Shown here: positions 54,642 to 64,000 of the stretch, in pieces
Numbering within the stretch: position 1 is the first letter of the stretch
How the letters are laid out: the number at the start of each line of letters is the position of its first letter
NCBI GenBank assembly: GCA_001557505.1
Contig: LSAX01000002.1
Coordinates: forward strand, 1,488,001 to 1,552,000
Direction: 5' to 3'
Origin: Reticulascus tulasneorum
Taxonomy: Eukaryota; Ascomycota; Sordariomycetes; Glomerellales; Reticulascaceae
Length of the DNA stretch: 64,000 bases
Position numbers and translations under genes: made by a program
The notes under the pieces: generated by a model
The model's input: the letters and a program-made list of their open reading frames with translations, nothing else
What the model was told of the DNA's origin: nothing
Databases searched by the model: none

Positions 54642-57327
54642 ATGTATCTGCCGCGGTCTCTCATCTCTAAGCTCTATCTCCATCTCCAGAACACGCGACA
54701 TCCTCTCTCCCCGCCCGTTTTGATCCTCGTCGCCCTCGAGCCGGATGCTCTCTGCGGATGCCGGATTCTCACTCGCCTGCTAAAGCACGATTACATCCCC
54801 CACAAGATCCAGCCAGTCTCCGGCTATGCAGACCTCGAACGCGCCGGCCGGGACCTGGTCCTGCCCATGATGGAGTCGCAAGGCGGCAGCGGTGGCGTCG
54901 TCATTTGTCTCGGTGTTGGTGGCATGGTTGATCTCGGCACGCTGCTTGGATTGGAACCCGAGGGCGACGAAAACACGTTCGGAGGAGTCGAGGTCTGGGT
55001 CATCGACTCTCATCGCCCCTGGAACCTGGGGAACGTGTTTGGCGGGTTTCCTCTGGAACCTGCTACTGAGGAAGCAAGTACTGTCCAGTCCAGAAGCCCC
55101 GCAGGCGTAAAAGGGGGCCGAATTGACCGTGCCTACACACCCGGCAAAGGCGGCATCATCGTATATGATGATGGGGACATTGAGGATGACCTTGCTACGG
55201 AGAGAGACGCGTATATAGCTCTGCTTGATATGCCGGACATTGAGGACGACGGAGAGGATCTCGGTGACGAAGATGAAGACGAGGATGAAGATGAGCAAGA
55301 TTTGCTAGAGGATTCGGCACGCCCTGGCCAGAAGCGGAAGAGTTGGTCAGATCGCGAAGAAGACGAGGATAGTGACGATGAAGATCGGCCTCGACAGCGG
55401 AGAAGGAGCAATTCGGTCAGTACTCTTCAAAGTCTTGGGAGATGCCCCCGAAATACTAACCAAAAGCAGTCGACGTCCATACCGTCTTCCCCGCAACGGC
55501 CAGCGCAAAGAGGGCTTGTGTCTTTACGAGATCACGGTGCGGTTCTATCCAGCGATCCGCTTGAGCCGCCCTCTGGTGCCCAACCACCACCAGCTCCTTC
55601 AGCGCGAGCTCTACGGAGACGACTGCTACGCTTAAGACGAGAGAAAGAGGATGTCTTGAGGAACTATTACAGGATTGGCGCATCCTTTTCCGAGCCGATA
55701 TCGTCAATGATCTATTCCCTAGCGTCAGAGCTGGGTCGCGATGACAATGATCTGCTCTGGCTCACAATTGTGGGAGTAACCTCAATGGAGCTGTACGGCA
55801 GATCTTCTGCTGGAATTGCCGTACCAGTCCGCAACTCGGATCGCGGCCAAGGCACAGGGTGGATGGGTGTACGTGGTGCGCGAATACGTCAACTGCTGCG
55901 GGACGAGGTGCGACGGCTCAACCCGCCAGACATCTCAAATGGTCGAGCCGCCTCTGAGACGAACGGTATTATACCGACCACGGCTCGAAGCCCGGAAGAC
56001 ACAAGCATTAGATTATCCCCAGAGCCCAAGTTTCTCCTTATCAGGCACTGGAGTCTTTACGACAGTATGCTACACTCGCCGTATCTCTTCTCCCGGTTGA
56101 AGACTTGGAGCGAGGCGGGTCTAAAACGGCTGCACAAGCTGTTGGCCAAGATGGGAGTAAGCTTAGTGCAGTGCAAACAGAGCTACACGCACATGGACAT
56201 GATGCTAAAGCGGGAGCTGCGGACAAAGCTCCTGAAATACGCTTCTCTCTACAATCTCGATGACATGGTCCCTTCCGTCGACACAGACGGCAAAGATCGC
56301 GCGGGTGCGAAGGATGGCTGGGGCTTTGTTCGGAGCTGGGGTTGGCGAGCTACCCTCAGCGCTCAAGACGTCGGGGTGGTCATCGGAGCTCTGCTCGAGG
56401 TTGGCAAGCACAGCGATGCTACCGAGGTCCTTCAAGCGGGTAGGGACGCCATGCCTGAGGAAGGCCAAGACGAAGAAGCATTTGACGCCCAAGGGCAGGA
56501 ATGGGTCAGCCGGTTCTGGGAAGCATACGATGCACTGGAAAAGTGAGTGACCTCATGGACAGCCATTAGATGACTCGACTAACAAACGCGATAGCATCGA
56601 TGCACTCAAGGCGGGACTTCCAACCGCGCAGTTCTTGCACCGGGCCATTTATCGAACGGGCACGTCCCTCATCAACAAGAAGCAGATCAAGCATCTTCGG
56701 GCCTTTCGGATGTGTGTCGTAAAAGATGGGCCAGACGTGCCCCTCTTCACCCACCCCGCAGCGCTCACCAAGCTAGCACTGTGGATAGGCGAGGCCCTGG
56801 TAGAACAGGAAAAGGATGCAAAAGGTAAGCTGTCACATGGTGGCCGAGGCACACCATTGGTAGTTGCCAGCTTGAACGAAAAACGCGGGGTGTATGTCGT
56901 CGTCGGCACAGGCGGTGGGGGTGGCCCAGACACCACACTCGTCGACCGCGAATCGGCCAAGAAGCGGAAGGAGGAGAAGGACCAGAAGGCAAAGAGGAAG
57001 GAGATATCGCGACTCAACAGGCAGAAGATCCGCGAGGAGAAGCTCGCGGCCCGTCGAGCTGCTGGCGACGATGACGGCGAAGACGAACTGGAGACCGAGT
57101 CTGAGGCGTCCGATGGGTCCGACTCGGATTCGGACTCGGACGACGAAGAGATATCTCGCGAAAGGGGCTACGGGCTGAACAAATTTGGCTCCGCTTTCCA
57201 AGACGTGGTCTCCGACACAAACGCCCGCGTGCGGATCGACAGCTTTGAGCACTGCGTTGTCGAGGTGAAAAAGGAGGACCTCGGGGGCTTCTTGGAGAGC
57301 CTGAGCATGAAGGCGGTCGTTGGCTAA
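54642..57327 (+). CDS. cdc45: Cdc45, replicative helicase (CMG) subunit
   Basis: Cdc45 joins Mcm2-7 and GINS to form the CMG helicase that starts and drives DNA replication. Three exons, 54642..55415, 55470..56542 and 56595..57327 (859 aa). The start is the ATG at 54642 (MYLPRSLISKLYLHL), the conserved Cdc45 N-terminus; the frame is open to 54438 but that part is unlike Cdc45. VLILVALEPDALCGCRILTRLLKHDYIPHKIQPVSGY and VVICLGVGGMVDL are Cdc45 family segments. An acidic insert at residues ~196-246 and a Lys/Glu/Arg coil then acidic patch near residues 740-800 are typical of fungal Cdc45. C-terminal FGSAFQDVVSDTNARVRIDSFEHCVVEV is highly conserved. The first intron (54 nt) is stop-free and a multiple of three. 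Confidence 0.94.
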
Positions 57328-58503
57328 TGAGGATAATGCATGGAGCAGGCAGGCCAGGTCGAGGAACGTCGCTAATGGTTGTCATGATTGGATGGGAAAC
57401 TAGTATACGGGACGTGACTTTTTGATTGGGATGAGGGAGCTAGAGGGGCTTGCCCAATCCTAGCTAAACGCGATTATTCATGGGCTTGACAGCATTTTGC
57501 ATTAGTTGTTTGCATCTGTCCAATCTTTTCGTTTCTCACATTGTCTGCTTTTGTCTGCTTTCTTGTTCTGGCATGCTTCGAGAAGGTTTATGTCTCCGAA
57601 GCCACAAATCTTTTCAGCTGGGAGTTGGCGTAGGGCTGAGACTTTGAACATGATGCGACTAAAGCGCGCCACTATTCAGCACTGAGAGAAGCCTCTAGCA
57701 AGGCTGATTCCACACACAATGCCTTTTATAAGAAAGATGTCTGCTAAGTGGTTTATGTTATGATTCCCCATGTCAGCATGTCAGCTCCTGACATGGCGCG
57801 GCAAAGAGGTTGCCGAACGAGGGCCCATATCCCAATGTTTTCTCTCATTTGAATCGCCTCGATGCTCATAGGTCGCAACGCCGCTCAACCGGGGGGGGGG
57901 AGCTGACCCCCTCCTCCCCGAACGGTGAACCCGGCATCGGGTATTATTAGCTAAGCTTATGAGTCTTATTTCCCCAAAAGTCCCTGCTTCAGGTGCCATT
58001 GTTGTGACAGTCCGCAAATAGGGGGACTCGGCCGAACTGACCCGCAGAACCTTTGATAAGAAAAGGCTGTGCTTTTGCGGCACTGTCGTTGACCCATGGA
58101 GGGAAGGGCATACTGGCTAGATAACTTTACCCCCCACAGCTGAGCTCTCCAACCACGTAGCTTGGGATATCAGCACTAAACCCAACATGACAATTGGTGT
58201 ATAAGTTTCCGACATATGCTGGGAATCAGGCCAGCGTCACGACGCTCACAACAGGCACAGTCCACCCGCCGCACAGGGTATGAATGCTATTTGTGGCACC
58301 GCGGGAACTCGTCCGCTTGGGCTGTCTGCCAACCTAGCTGCGGAATTTGGTGAAGATATATAAATCTCAAATGCACCCTTCCACTTCCAAGACCGAGATG
58401 TCTTGCGAATCAACAAAGTACAGAAACCAGTCTCAGACTCAGACTCGCACTACTTTAATAGCATACCAGAAGCTTCCGCCGAACACAAGCCAAGTTAATT
58501 GCA
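57328..58503. promoter_or_regulatory. Spacer and promoter of the hemerythrin gene
   Basis: This 1.2 kb includes a run of ten G ending at 57900 and a TATATAAAT at 58357-58365, about 140 bp before the ATG at 58504, a good TATA-like element. No other gene is seen. Confidence 0.55.
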
Positions 58504-59470
58504 ATGGAAGTGACTCAGAAACCTTGGGCTGATGGGCCCTTCGAGCTCATCCCCAGCAGCCGGGTTGGGTCCAAGGTGAGCTTCCCTCGACTCCGCACAT
58601 GGAGTGGGCGAGAGAAGGCCTAACAAAACCTGCCCGCATAGAAAGGAGAGAGTGCCAAAGGCAGCAAGGGAATCGCCGAGGAGATGATCATCGTTCACAA
58701 CTTCCTCCTTCGCGGCATCAACAGCATCTACCTCCAATGCATCAACGTGGAGAAGTCGCCAGATCCGGCCGACGTGCGGGATTTCGTGCAATACTCGCTC
58801 GAATGGGGCCACCTAGTCCACGAGCACCACGAGGGCGAAGAAACCATCTTCTTCCCCGACATAGAGAGGATGACTGGCGTCCCGGGCCTCATGGGCAACA
58901 ATGTAGAGCAGCACCAAGCATTCTATGGAGGACTCGAAGCGTACGAGACGTACCTCAAGGCTGTCCAGGAGGGTAAGGAGAAATACGACGGGGTAAAGCT
59001 CAAGGGCATCATCGACTCCTTCATGCCTGTTCTACGAGAGCATTTGTACGACGAGATCGGCACCTTGCTTGAACTCGAAAAGTACGAAGATGCGGCCGAC
59101 TGGGGGAAATGGTTCCAACAACGTCTGACCGAGACCATGCAAAAGGCCAATGATCCTAACATCAAGGTGAGAAAGCATCATCCCCGGGCATTCTTCCTGT
59201 CCCGTCCAAAAACACGAATACCAGCAGCAGTTCAAAGCAAGCCAGTGATCCCCCGGGCTTTCGCTAATGGCCATACAGACCACCGCGTTCCCTCTCGTCC
59301 TTACGAACAGGGACAAGACGTTCGATGACGGCGTGTATTCTCACTGGCCACCAGTGCCTTGGTTTGTCATGATCCTGATGAAATGGGTCTTCATACCAAA
59401 GAAGTCGCACTTGTGGAGGTTCTCGTCCTGCGACTCGAATGGAGTGCCAAAGGAACTGCCATTCGCTTGA
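58504..59470 (+). CDS. Hemerythrin HHE-domain protein
   Basis: Three exons, 58504..58575, 58642..59166 and 59279..59470 (262 aa). The first exon (MEVTQKPWADGPFELIPS) would be missed if the internal ATG at 58684 were used; the intron (GTGAGC...GCATAG) is 66 nt. The HHE fold shows the metal-binding His/Glu pattern: IVHNFLLRGIN, HLVHEHHEGEETIFFPDIE, EQHQAFYGGLEAY and LREHLYDEIGTLL. Such proteins bind a non-heme di-iron centre and have been linked to oxygen or NO handling in microbes. The C-terminal exon adds a hydrophobic WFVMILMKWVFIP segment and a basic tail, possibly membrane-associated. Substrate or partner is unknown. Confidence 0.9.
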
Positions 59471-61988
59471 GTGGTTTCAGAACCTGGAGATGCGGAAACC
59501 GGGGGGGGGGGGCGAGAGGAATAGACGACTTCGAGTCCGTTACAGCCCGTACAATATTGTACATTGATGAGTTGATGTTGCAAACCGGGGCGAACGAGGA
59601 CTGTGCTGTCTGTTCGTGGTTGCAGGAAAGGTGCTTGGCGATGTGTTGGGCTATCGGGTGACGGAGGTTCTGGTCTCTGCCCGAGGTGGCTTAGACGCTT
59701 GTACAGTAGATCTTGTGGGCAAAGTAACCCTTCGCCCATTCAATGTTTTAACGGGACATACATTAAAATTATTTGAACCAATACAGCAGGCTCCTCGGGT
59801 GATGGTTTGGTCGGTCTTGGTACAGCGTGGCTTAGACGCTTCGCACAGAGTCCTAGAGGCCAATATTCCCTCAACTCCGGATATGTGGCGAAACTCAAAG
59901 ATGAAAGAGTCTTGCGGGAAGCAGGCGCCTCCACTTTCACGATGTTCGATTAGCACGAAGAAACGAAAGGTCATACGTACCATAGCAGCAGCAAGGGGCA
60001 GATGGGACGGTTCGATCGGATGCCTCTGCGCGGTGAGCTTGCGGAGTTGTAGGCCGCAAGCCTGAAGAGCTCTTGATCTCCGGTGGCCCGCGTGTTGCTG
60101 GGGCTACGGGTTTCGGGTTGTCCAGTACGGACTAACTTACATACTGGAATACTGCACACAGCTGGGCGATAAGACCATATCGTATGGTGCGCGAAAGTCC
60201 GTAGTAGTTTTCCTTTTTTTTTTTCCCCTCCATTTGCGCTGACTCTTTACGGTTCCTTTTCTGCACAGCCCCCCTTGGTAACTCTAGTTGACTAAAAAGG
60301 TAGCTAGGGAAATGACACCAAGATGTGCATTTGTACTACCAATGGTATGTAAGCAATTGGCTTGTCAGAATTGGTTTCTTTAGGCAAGTCAAGCCGTGTC
60401 CCGTTAGTGGTCCGAGGCTCGCCACAAACTTGGCATTGGGGAACTCCACCTCGCCTGCACCATCCACTGCTGGCGGTAGCCCTGGTAGGAGGACCCTGGC
60501 AGCAGCAAGACCTGGTAATAAACGAGAAAAGGCACTGGGATCCCCCGCCAAAGAACGAGCCGCCAGAAACGCTCCGTCTCGAAGGAATGGACGAACACCC
60601 ACTGGCAGATCGAACAGACGATTTGCCATCGGGCTCCCGTGAGGGACATTGACGGAGGTCCATGACTGCAACTCTGGCAAAACGGGACAGGCACGCTCCG
60701 ACTGCTTGCTTTTGCTGGTTCGGTGGCCAGGTTTGTTCCCCCCCATTGGGCTATGTACGACATCCTCGCATCCCATATCGATCACTCCAACTTTGTCCCG
60801 AGGTGCTACGTTGCTGGGACGGGTATGTGTAATTCGTTTTCAATTCCCACTTTCTCCATTTGGACTGCCGCTCCTATCAGTCAGTTTTGTCCCCTTGTTT
60901 GATTTGGTGTCCGATCTTGGGGACTCTGTGTAACTCTGCGTCCGGCAGCGACTCACGCCCCCTCCTCTTCTCACCACATCACTACCCTCTACACGTCTCA
61001 AAAGGTCTCGTCTCGTCTCACCCCAGCATCGAAGCATCAGCCCTTCTACCAATCTGCATGCCTTGCTTGTTTCGTATGCGCTGACGAGGTCCCTGGTAAT
61101 CTAGCCTTTACTTTTAACGAAAGAGGAAAAAAAAAAGGTCAGATAGACTAGTTTAGTTAGAAAGCAGCACTTCATATTAGCCTTGAATCGATCCATCTTC
61201 CAGTCAGTGTACCAGCCCGTATGTAACGTACAGAGCCGCCCAACTCGACTCGACTCGACTCAACTCAACTTCAAAAGACGAGACAAGTCAAGACACCCAA
61301 TGACGGCGGAAGCATCCTCCCACCCCTCTTTTCTCGTTCCTACATTTGACTGCATCCTCTACTCTATACAAGCATCTCAAGCAATAATAGGCGCCTTGCC
61401 AAGGTACCTAATATTTCCCTCGACCTCGCCATCACCCTCGCCTCCACCTGCCCACCCACCATCGTCCACAGGTACTTAGCTTACTTAATTGTGCACCATC
61501 CTCCCCCCCCACTTCGAGCATCACATTACATACACTTTCTGTCCACAGCCGCCTAATACTTTATCGCCGCTCAACTGCATACCTGACCTGACCTAACTAC
61601 CTTATTGCCCTACGACACTCTCAAACTACTGCCGACCTTGCTACCTATCCAAGTTCCCCATAGTTGCCTGCCCATCCCTACGAATCCTCCGTTCAATTTT
61701 TTCCTCCGAAATCCTGCATAGCCTCCTTGCGCGCCGGCATCACGTTACACGCATCTGCCTCGTCCGTGTCCATTCCTCTTGCCGCCTCGTCATCCAAGAG
61801 GGCAACCCTGCCGGCGTACGAACGACGTCTCAGGACGACCCCTTCTGCGACCCTTTCGCCCCAACGACGGCTGCAGCTTTCTGCATTTCTTTTTGCGACA
61901 GCATCACTGGTTGCCACGAACTGCACTGCACCGACTTCCAGAGAAAGGATCCGAAATTACCTAGAGATTGAGGCTATCGCGGGCGGTC
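59471..61988. promoter_or_regulatory. Long spacer and 5' region of the NCS-1 gene
   Basis: About 2.5 kb. A run of twelve G lies at 59501-59512. A 15-bp direct repeat (GTGGCTTAGACGCTT) occurs at 59686 and 59827. A pentanucleotide repeat (ACTCG then ACTCA) lies at 61241-61265 and AAGGTACCTAAT at 61401. The block 60304-60785 is open in several frames on both strands, with no domain. The C-rich, pyrimidine-rich last 700 bp probably include the 5' UTR. Confidence 0.5.
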
Positions 61989-63021
61989 ATGGGCAAATCG
62001 TGAGTTGTGCGCTGGCTTATCCCTTGTGTCCCCTGTGCTTCGTCTCGCATCGCGCGATCGCGATTTGGGTTGGCGCAAGCTTCGCTGGCTCGACGGCCTC
62101 GGCCGCGGATCTTTGGTTTGGAGATCGAGCTGGGGGTGCTCCGTATACGTCATTGCTAGGGACACGGGCGGCGAAAGAGACACTTGGCTAACAGCGGAAA
62201 TTCCCACTCGCAGACAGTCCAAGCTCTCGCAAGAGCAGCTCCTTGAGCTCCAAAAGTCCACCCATTTCGACAAGAAGGAGTTGCAACAATGGTACAAGGG
62301 TATGTGAAGTCCTCAGTCCAGCATTGTCTCTCGTTAGCGGGGCAGGAGGGGCAGGTCGGCTTCCCTCCATCGCCATGACGATGCTTTCAAGAAGAATTAC
62401 CCCCCTAACCTGCTGTAGGCTTCCTGAAGGATTGCCCATCGGGTATGCTCACCAAAGAGGAGTTCCAAAAGATCTACAGACAATTCTTTCCATTCGGCGA
62501 TCCGAGTTCATTCGCCGACTATGTCTTTAATGTCTTCGACAGCGACAAATCTGGTTCCATCGACTTCAAAGAATTCATTTGCGCTCTGAGTGTTACGAGC
62601 CGTGGCAAGATGGAGGACAAGCTCGACTGGGCCTTCCAGCTATACGACATTGATGGGGACGGGAAGATTAGTTATGATGAGATGCTGCAAATCGTTGAGG
62701 CGATCTACAAGATGGTATGTGAACTCTCGCCATTAGGAATCCTCTGTTTGAATCCGCCGCCAACCGGTCGGTGCGGGAAAGGTTTTGGGTTGGGTTTTAT
62801 GTTTGGTTATTCGAATGCTAACAGGTCGGTTCCCTCTACAGGTCGGGTCGATGGTAAAGCTCCCCGAAGACGAAGATACCCCCGAGAAGCGAGTGAAGAA
62901 AATCTTCCGTATGATGGACAAGGACGAGAACGGTAGCCTAGACATCGAGGAGTTCAAGGAGGGAAGCAAACGTGACGAGACTATTGTATCCGCCCTATCG
63001 CTCTACGACGGGCTTGTCTAA
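61989..63021 (+). CDS. ncs1: Neuronal calcium sensor 1 / frequenin homolog
   Basis: EF-hand calcium sensor that binds and activates the PI4-kinase Pik1 and related partners. Four exons, 61989..61999 (11 nt), 62214..62299, 62419..62714 and 62842..63021, giving 190 aa, exactly the NCS-1 length. After splicing the protein begins [13 protein letters not shown], with Gly2 as an N-myristoylation site. EF-hand 1 is degenerate (as in the family); EF2 [14 protein letters not shown]3 [12 protein letters not shown] and EF4 [12 protein letters not shown] are intact. The first intron is 214 nt, long for this window. The 3' flank has a GAA-type microsatellite (63033-63060). All intron ends are canonical. 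Confidence 0.95.
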
Positions 63022-63795
63022 ACTATACACCGAAAGAAAAAAGAAGAAGAAGAAGAAGACTACCAGGAAGGGGCCGGGTATGAGTGGCCGTGTTCTCAAT
63101 GGAGGGAAGGGAGGTGGAATCGTTTTCTTTTGCCTTTGCGTCTACTTGATCCGTGTGTCTCCGGTCTAAAGAGGAATGGTTCTCAAAGAAATTCTCAGTC
63201 AATTTTTCTGTTCAAAATTGTAGTTCCCCTGTGCAAGAATCCCCGGAGTGTGATGAGGCGTTGTCGATTGTAGCGTTTAGGGGTTTGCCAAAGGAAGGAA
63301 CTTTGGTTGTGGCCGAACATATCCCGACTCCGCCTCCTCATCACCCCCTCTTCGAAGTCCGCGGACAATTAGTACTCAAACGAAAGGCAAGGTATGAGAA
63401 AGTCGCGCGTGCTCAAGCACTGCCATACGGTAGATACGAGAGCTCTGCAGAAGAGCTTCATAAGTTAACCCACCCCAACAAAAGATGGCGGGGACGGGGC
63501 GAAGCATATCGCACAGACAATTGCACTATCACTAATCATATTACCAGCATGGGACGGGTGAACGGCCAGGAACTGAGCTGACTTGATCGTTTGGAGAGGA
63601 TATACCACATTATTAACTACAAAGCCACTTTCGCCATAATCTAGCACCATCGAGGGAGTCGGATATAGCAGCGCGACGGAAAAACAATAACTCTTCTTGG
63701 ATATCAAACACGCCAATCCCCCATCCCTAGCCCGTACCAACCAAGCAAACATGCAGAGACAGGAGAGTCTCCAGGGGCCTGTGCAGTGTATGCAT
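63022..63795. other. Convergent 3' spacer
   Basis: This spacer lies between NCS-1 and the acyl-CoA synthetase gene, and includes the (GAA)n tract at 63033-63060. The 63153-63581 frame has no supporting domain. Confidence 0.5.
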
Positions 63796-64000
63796 CTAGA
63801 TCGTCGGTCCGTACGCCTGCGTAACCTCTTTCTGGTACTTCTTGAGAATGGCCCTGCGCTGAAGTTTCTGCGCGGCCGTGACCAGGTTCTGTATTTTCCA
63901 TACGTTAGCAATCGATCAACCGTTTAAGCGGGTATGGGGCAAAGAAAACTCACATTCTGGGGCGTCCATTCCTCGTCAGAGAGCACTACGCCCTCGATGA
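63796..64000 (-). CDS. Long-chain acyl-CoA synthetase, C-terminal end (partial)
   Basis: Only the C-terminal end of this gene is in the window; it continues past the right edge. Two partial exons: at least 63999..63954 and 63888..63796, with a 65-nt intron (GTGAGT...ATACAG, branch TGCTAAC). The readable residues are IEGVVLSDEEWTPQN|NLVTAAQKLQRRAILKKYQKEV and end TQAYGPTI with stop TAG. EEWTPQN-xLVTAAQKLQR is the conserved C-terminal block of Faa1/Faa4-type AMP-forming acyl-CoA synthetases. These enzymes activate fatty acids to acyl-CoA. Confidence 0.85.

Noticed and set aside
60304..60785. Several overlapping frames open on both strands
   Set aside because: Openness in many frames at once reflects base composition; none has domain features or good context.
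61664..62191. 175-codon plus-strand frame overlapping NCS-1 exon 1
   Set aside because: Low-complexity Ala/Ser/Thr-rich, TTG start, and it overlaps the real NCS-1 exon and intron in another frame; could be a long uORF but without support.
63153..63581. 142-codon plus-strand frame after NCS-1
   Set aside because: No domain, lies in the 3' flank between two convergent genes.

Overview
The window is nuclear DNA of a filamentous ascomycete (Pezizomycotina, probably a Sordariomycete). The evidence is many short spliceosomal introns of about 48-108 nt with GT..AG ends and CTAAC/CTGAC-like branch sites, monocistronic genes with 0.5-2 kb spacers, and typical fungal families: HET domain, SLATT_fungal-type, OPT transporter, pisatin-demethylase-like P450, LaeA-like methyltransferases and GPI-anchored Ser/Thr-rich proteins. 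I see no CRISPR array, prophage, operon or convincing tRNA/rRNA. All exon structures were read by eye from splice consensus and reading-frame continuity.

Layout. 1-12 kb is mostly housekeeping: a 5'-truncated oligopeptide transporter, a three-exon ABC-F ATPase, a convergent lipid-kinase-like protein, and the tRNA dimethyltransferase Trm1, whose upstream in-frame ATG adds a mitochondrial-type leader. 12.5-24.3 kb carries a SLATT-type two-TM protein, a Golgi-type glycosyltransferase (GT31-like), a GNAT acetyltransferase, a small three-exon His-rich single-TM protein that no single ORF reveals, a HET-domain protein and a cysteine-rich GPI-anchored protein. 26-37 kb has a FucP-type sugar permease, a BTB-bromodomain protein whose bromodomain has Trp at the acetyl-lysine Asn position, a GPI-type protein with a 22-bp tandem repeat ahead of its start, a seven-exon RNase T2 and Sec62. 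38.7-44.6 kb has a Pro/Ser-rich coiled-coil protein, a membrane-anchored histidine acid phosphatase/phytase and a small membrane-anchored protein. 45.5-52.1 kb is accessory: a P450 and two unrelated-looking LaeA-like methyltransferases arranged tail to tail. 54.6-64 kb returns to core genes: Cdc45, a hemerythrin-HHE protein, NCS-1/frequenin and the C-terminal end of a long-chain acyl-CoA synthetase running off the right edge.

How the genes relate. Most are independent transcription units. The only plausible functional neighbourhood is P450 plus two SAM methyltransferases (45-52 kb), which resembles a tailoring mini-cluster but has no PKS, NRPS or terpene synthase in view. Two families with proposed self/non-self or immune roles (SLATT at 12.6 kb, HET at 19.4-21.4 kb) lie 6 kb apart, but two ordinary enzymes separate them. 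The observations most worth checking are the dual-start Trm1, the P450 tandem acceptor/frameshift, the Trp-type bromodomain, the 22-bp 5'-leader repeat, the micro-exons (12, 19, 21 nt) and a set of stop-free introns whose length is a multiple of three.
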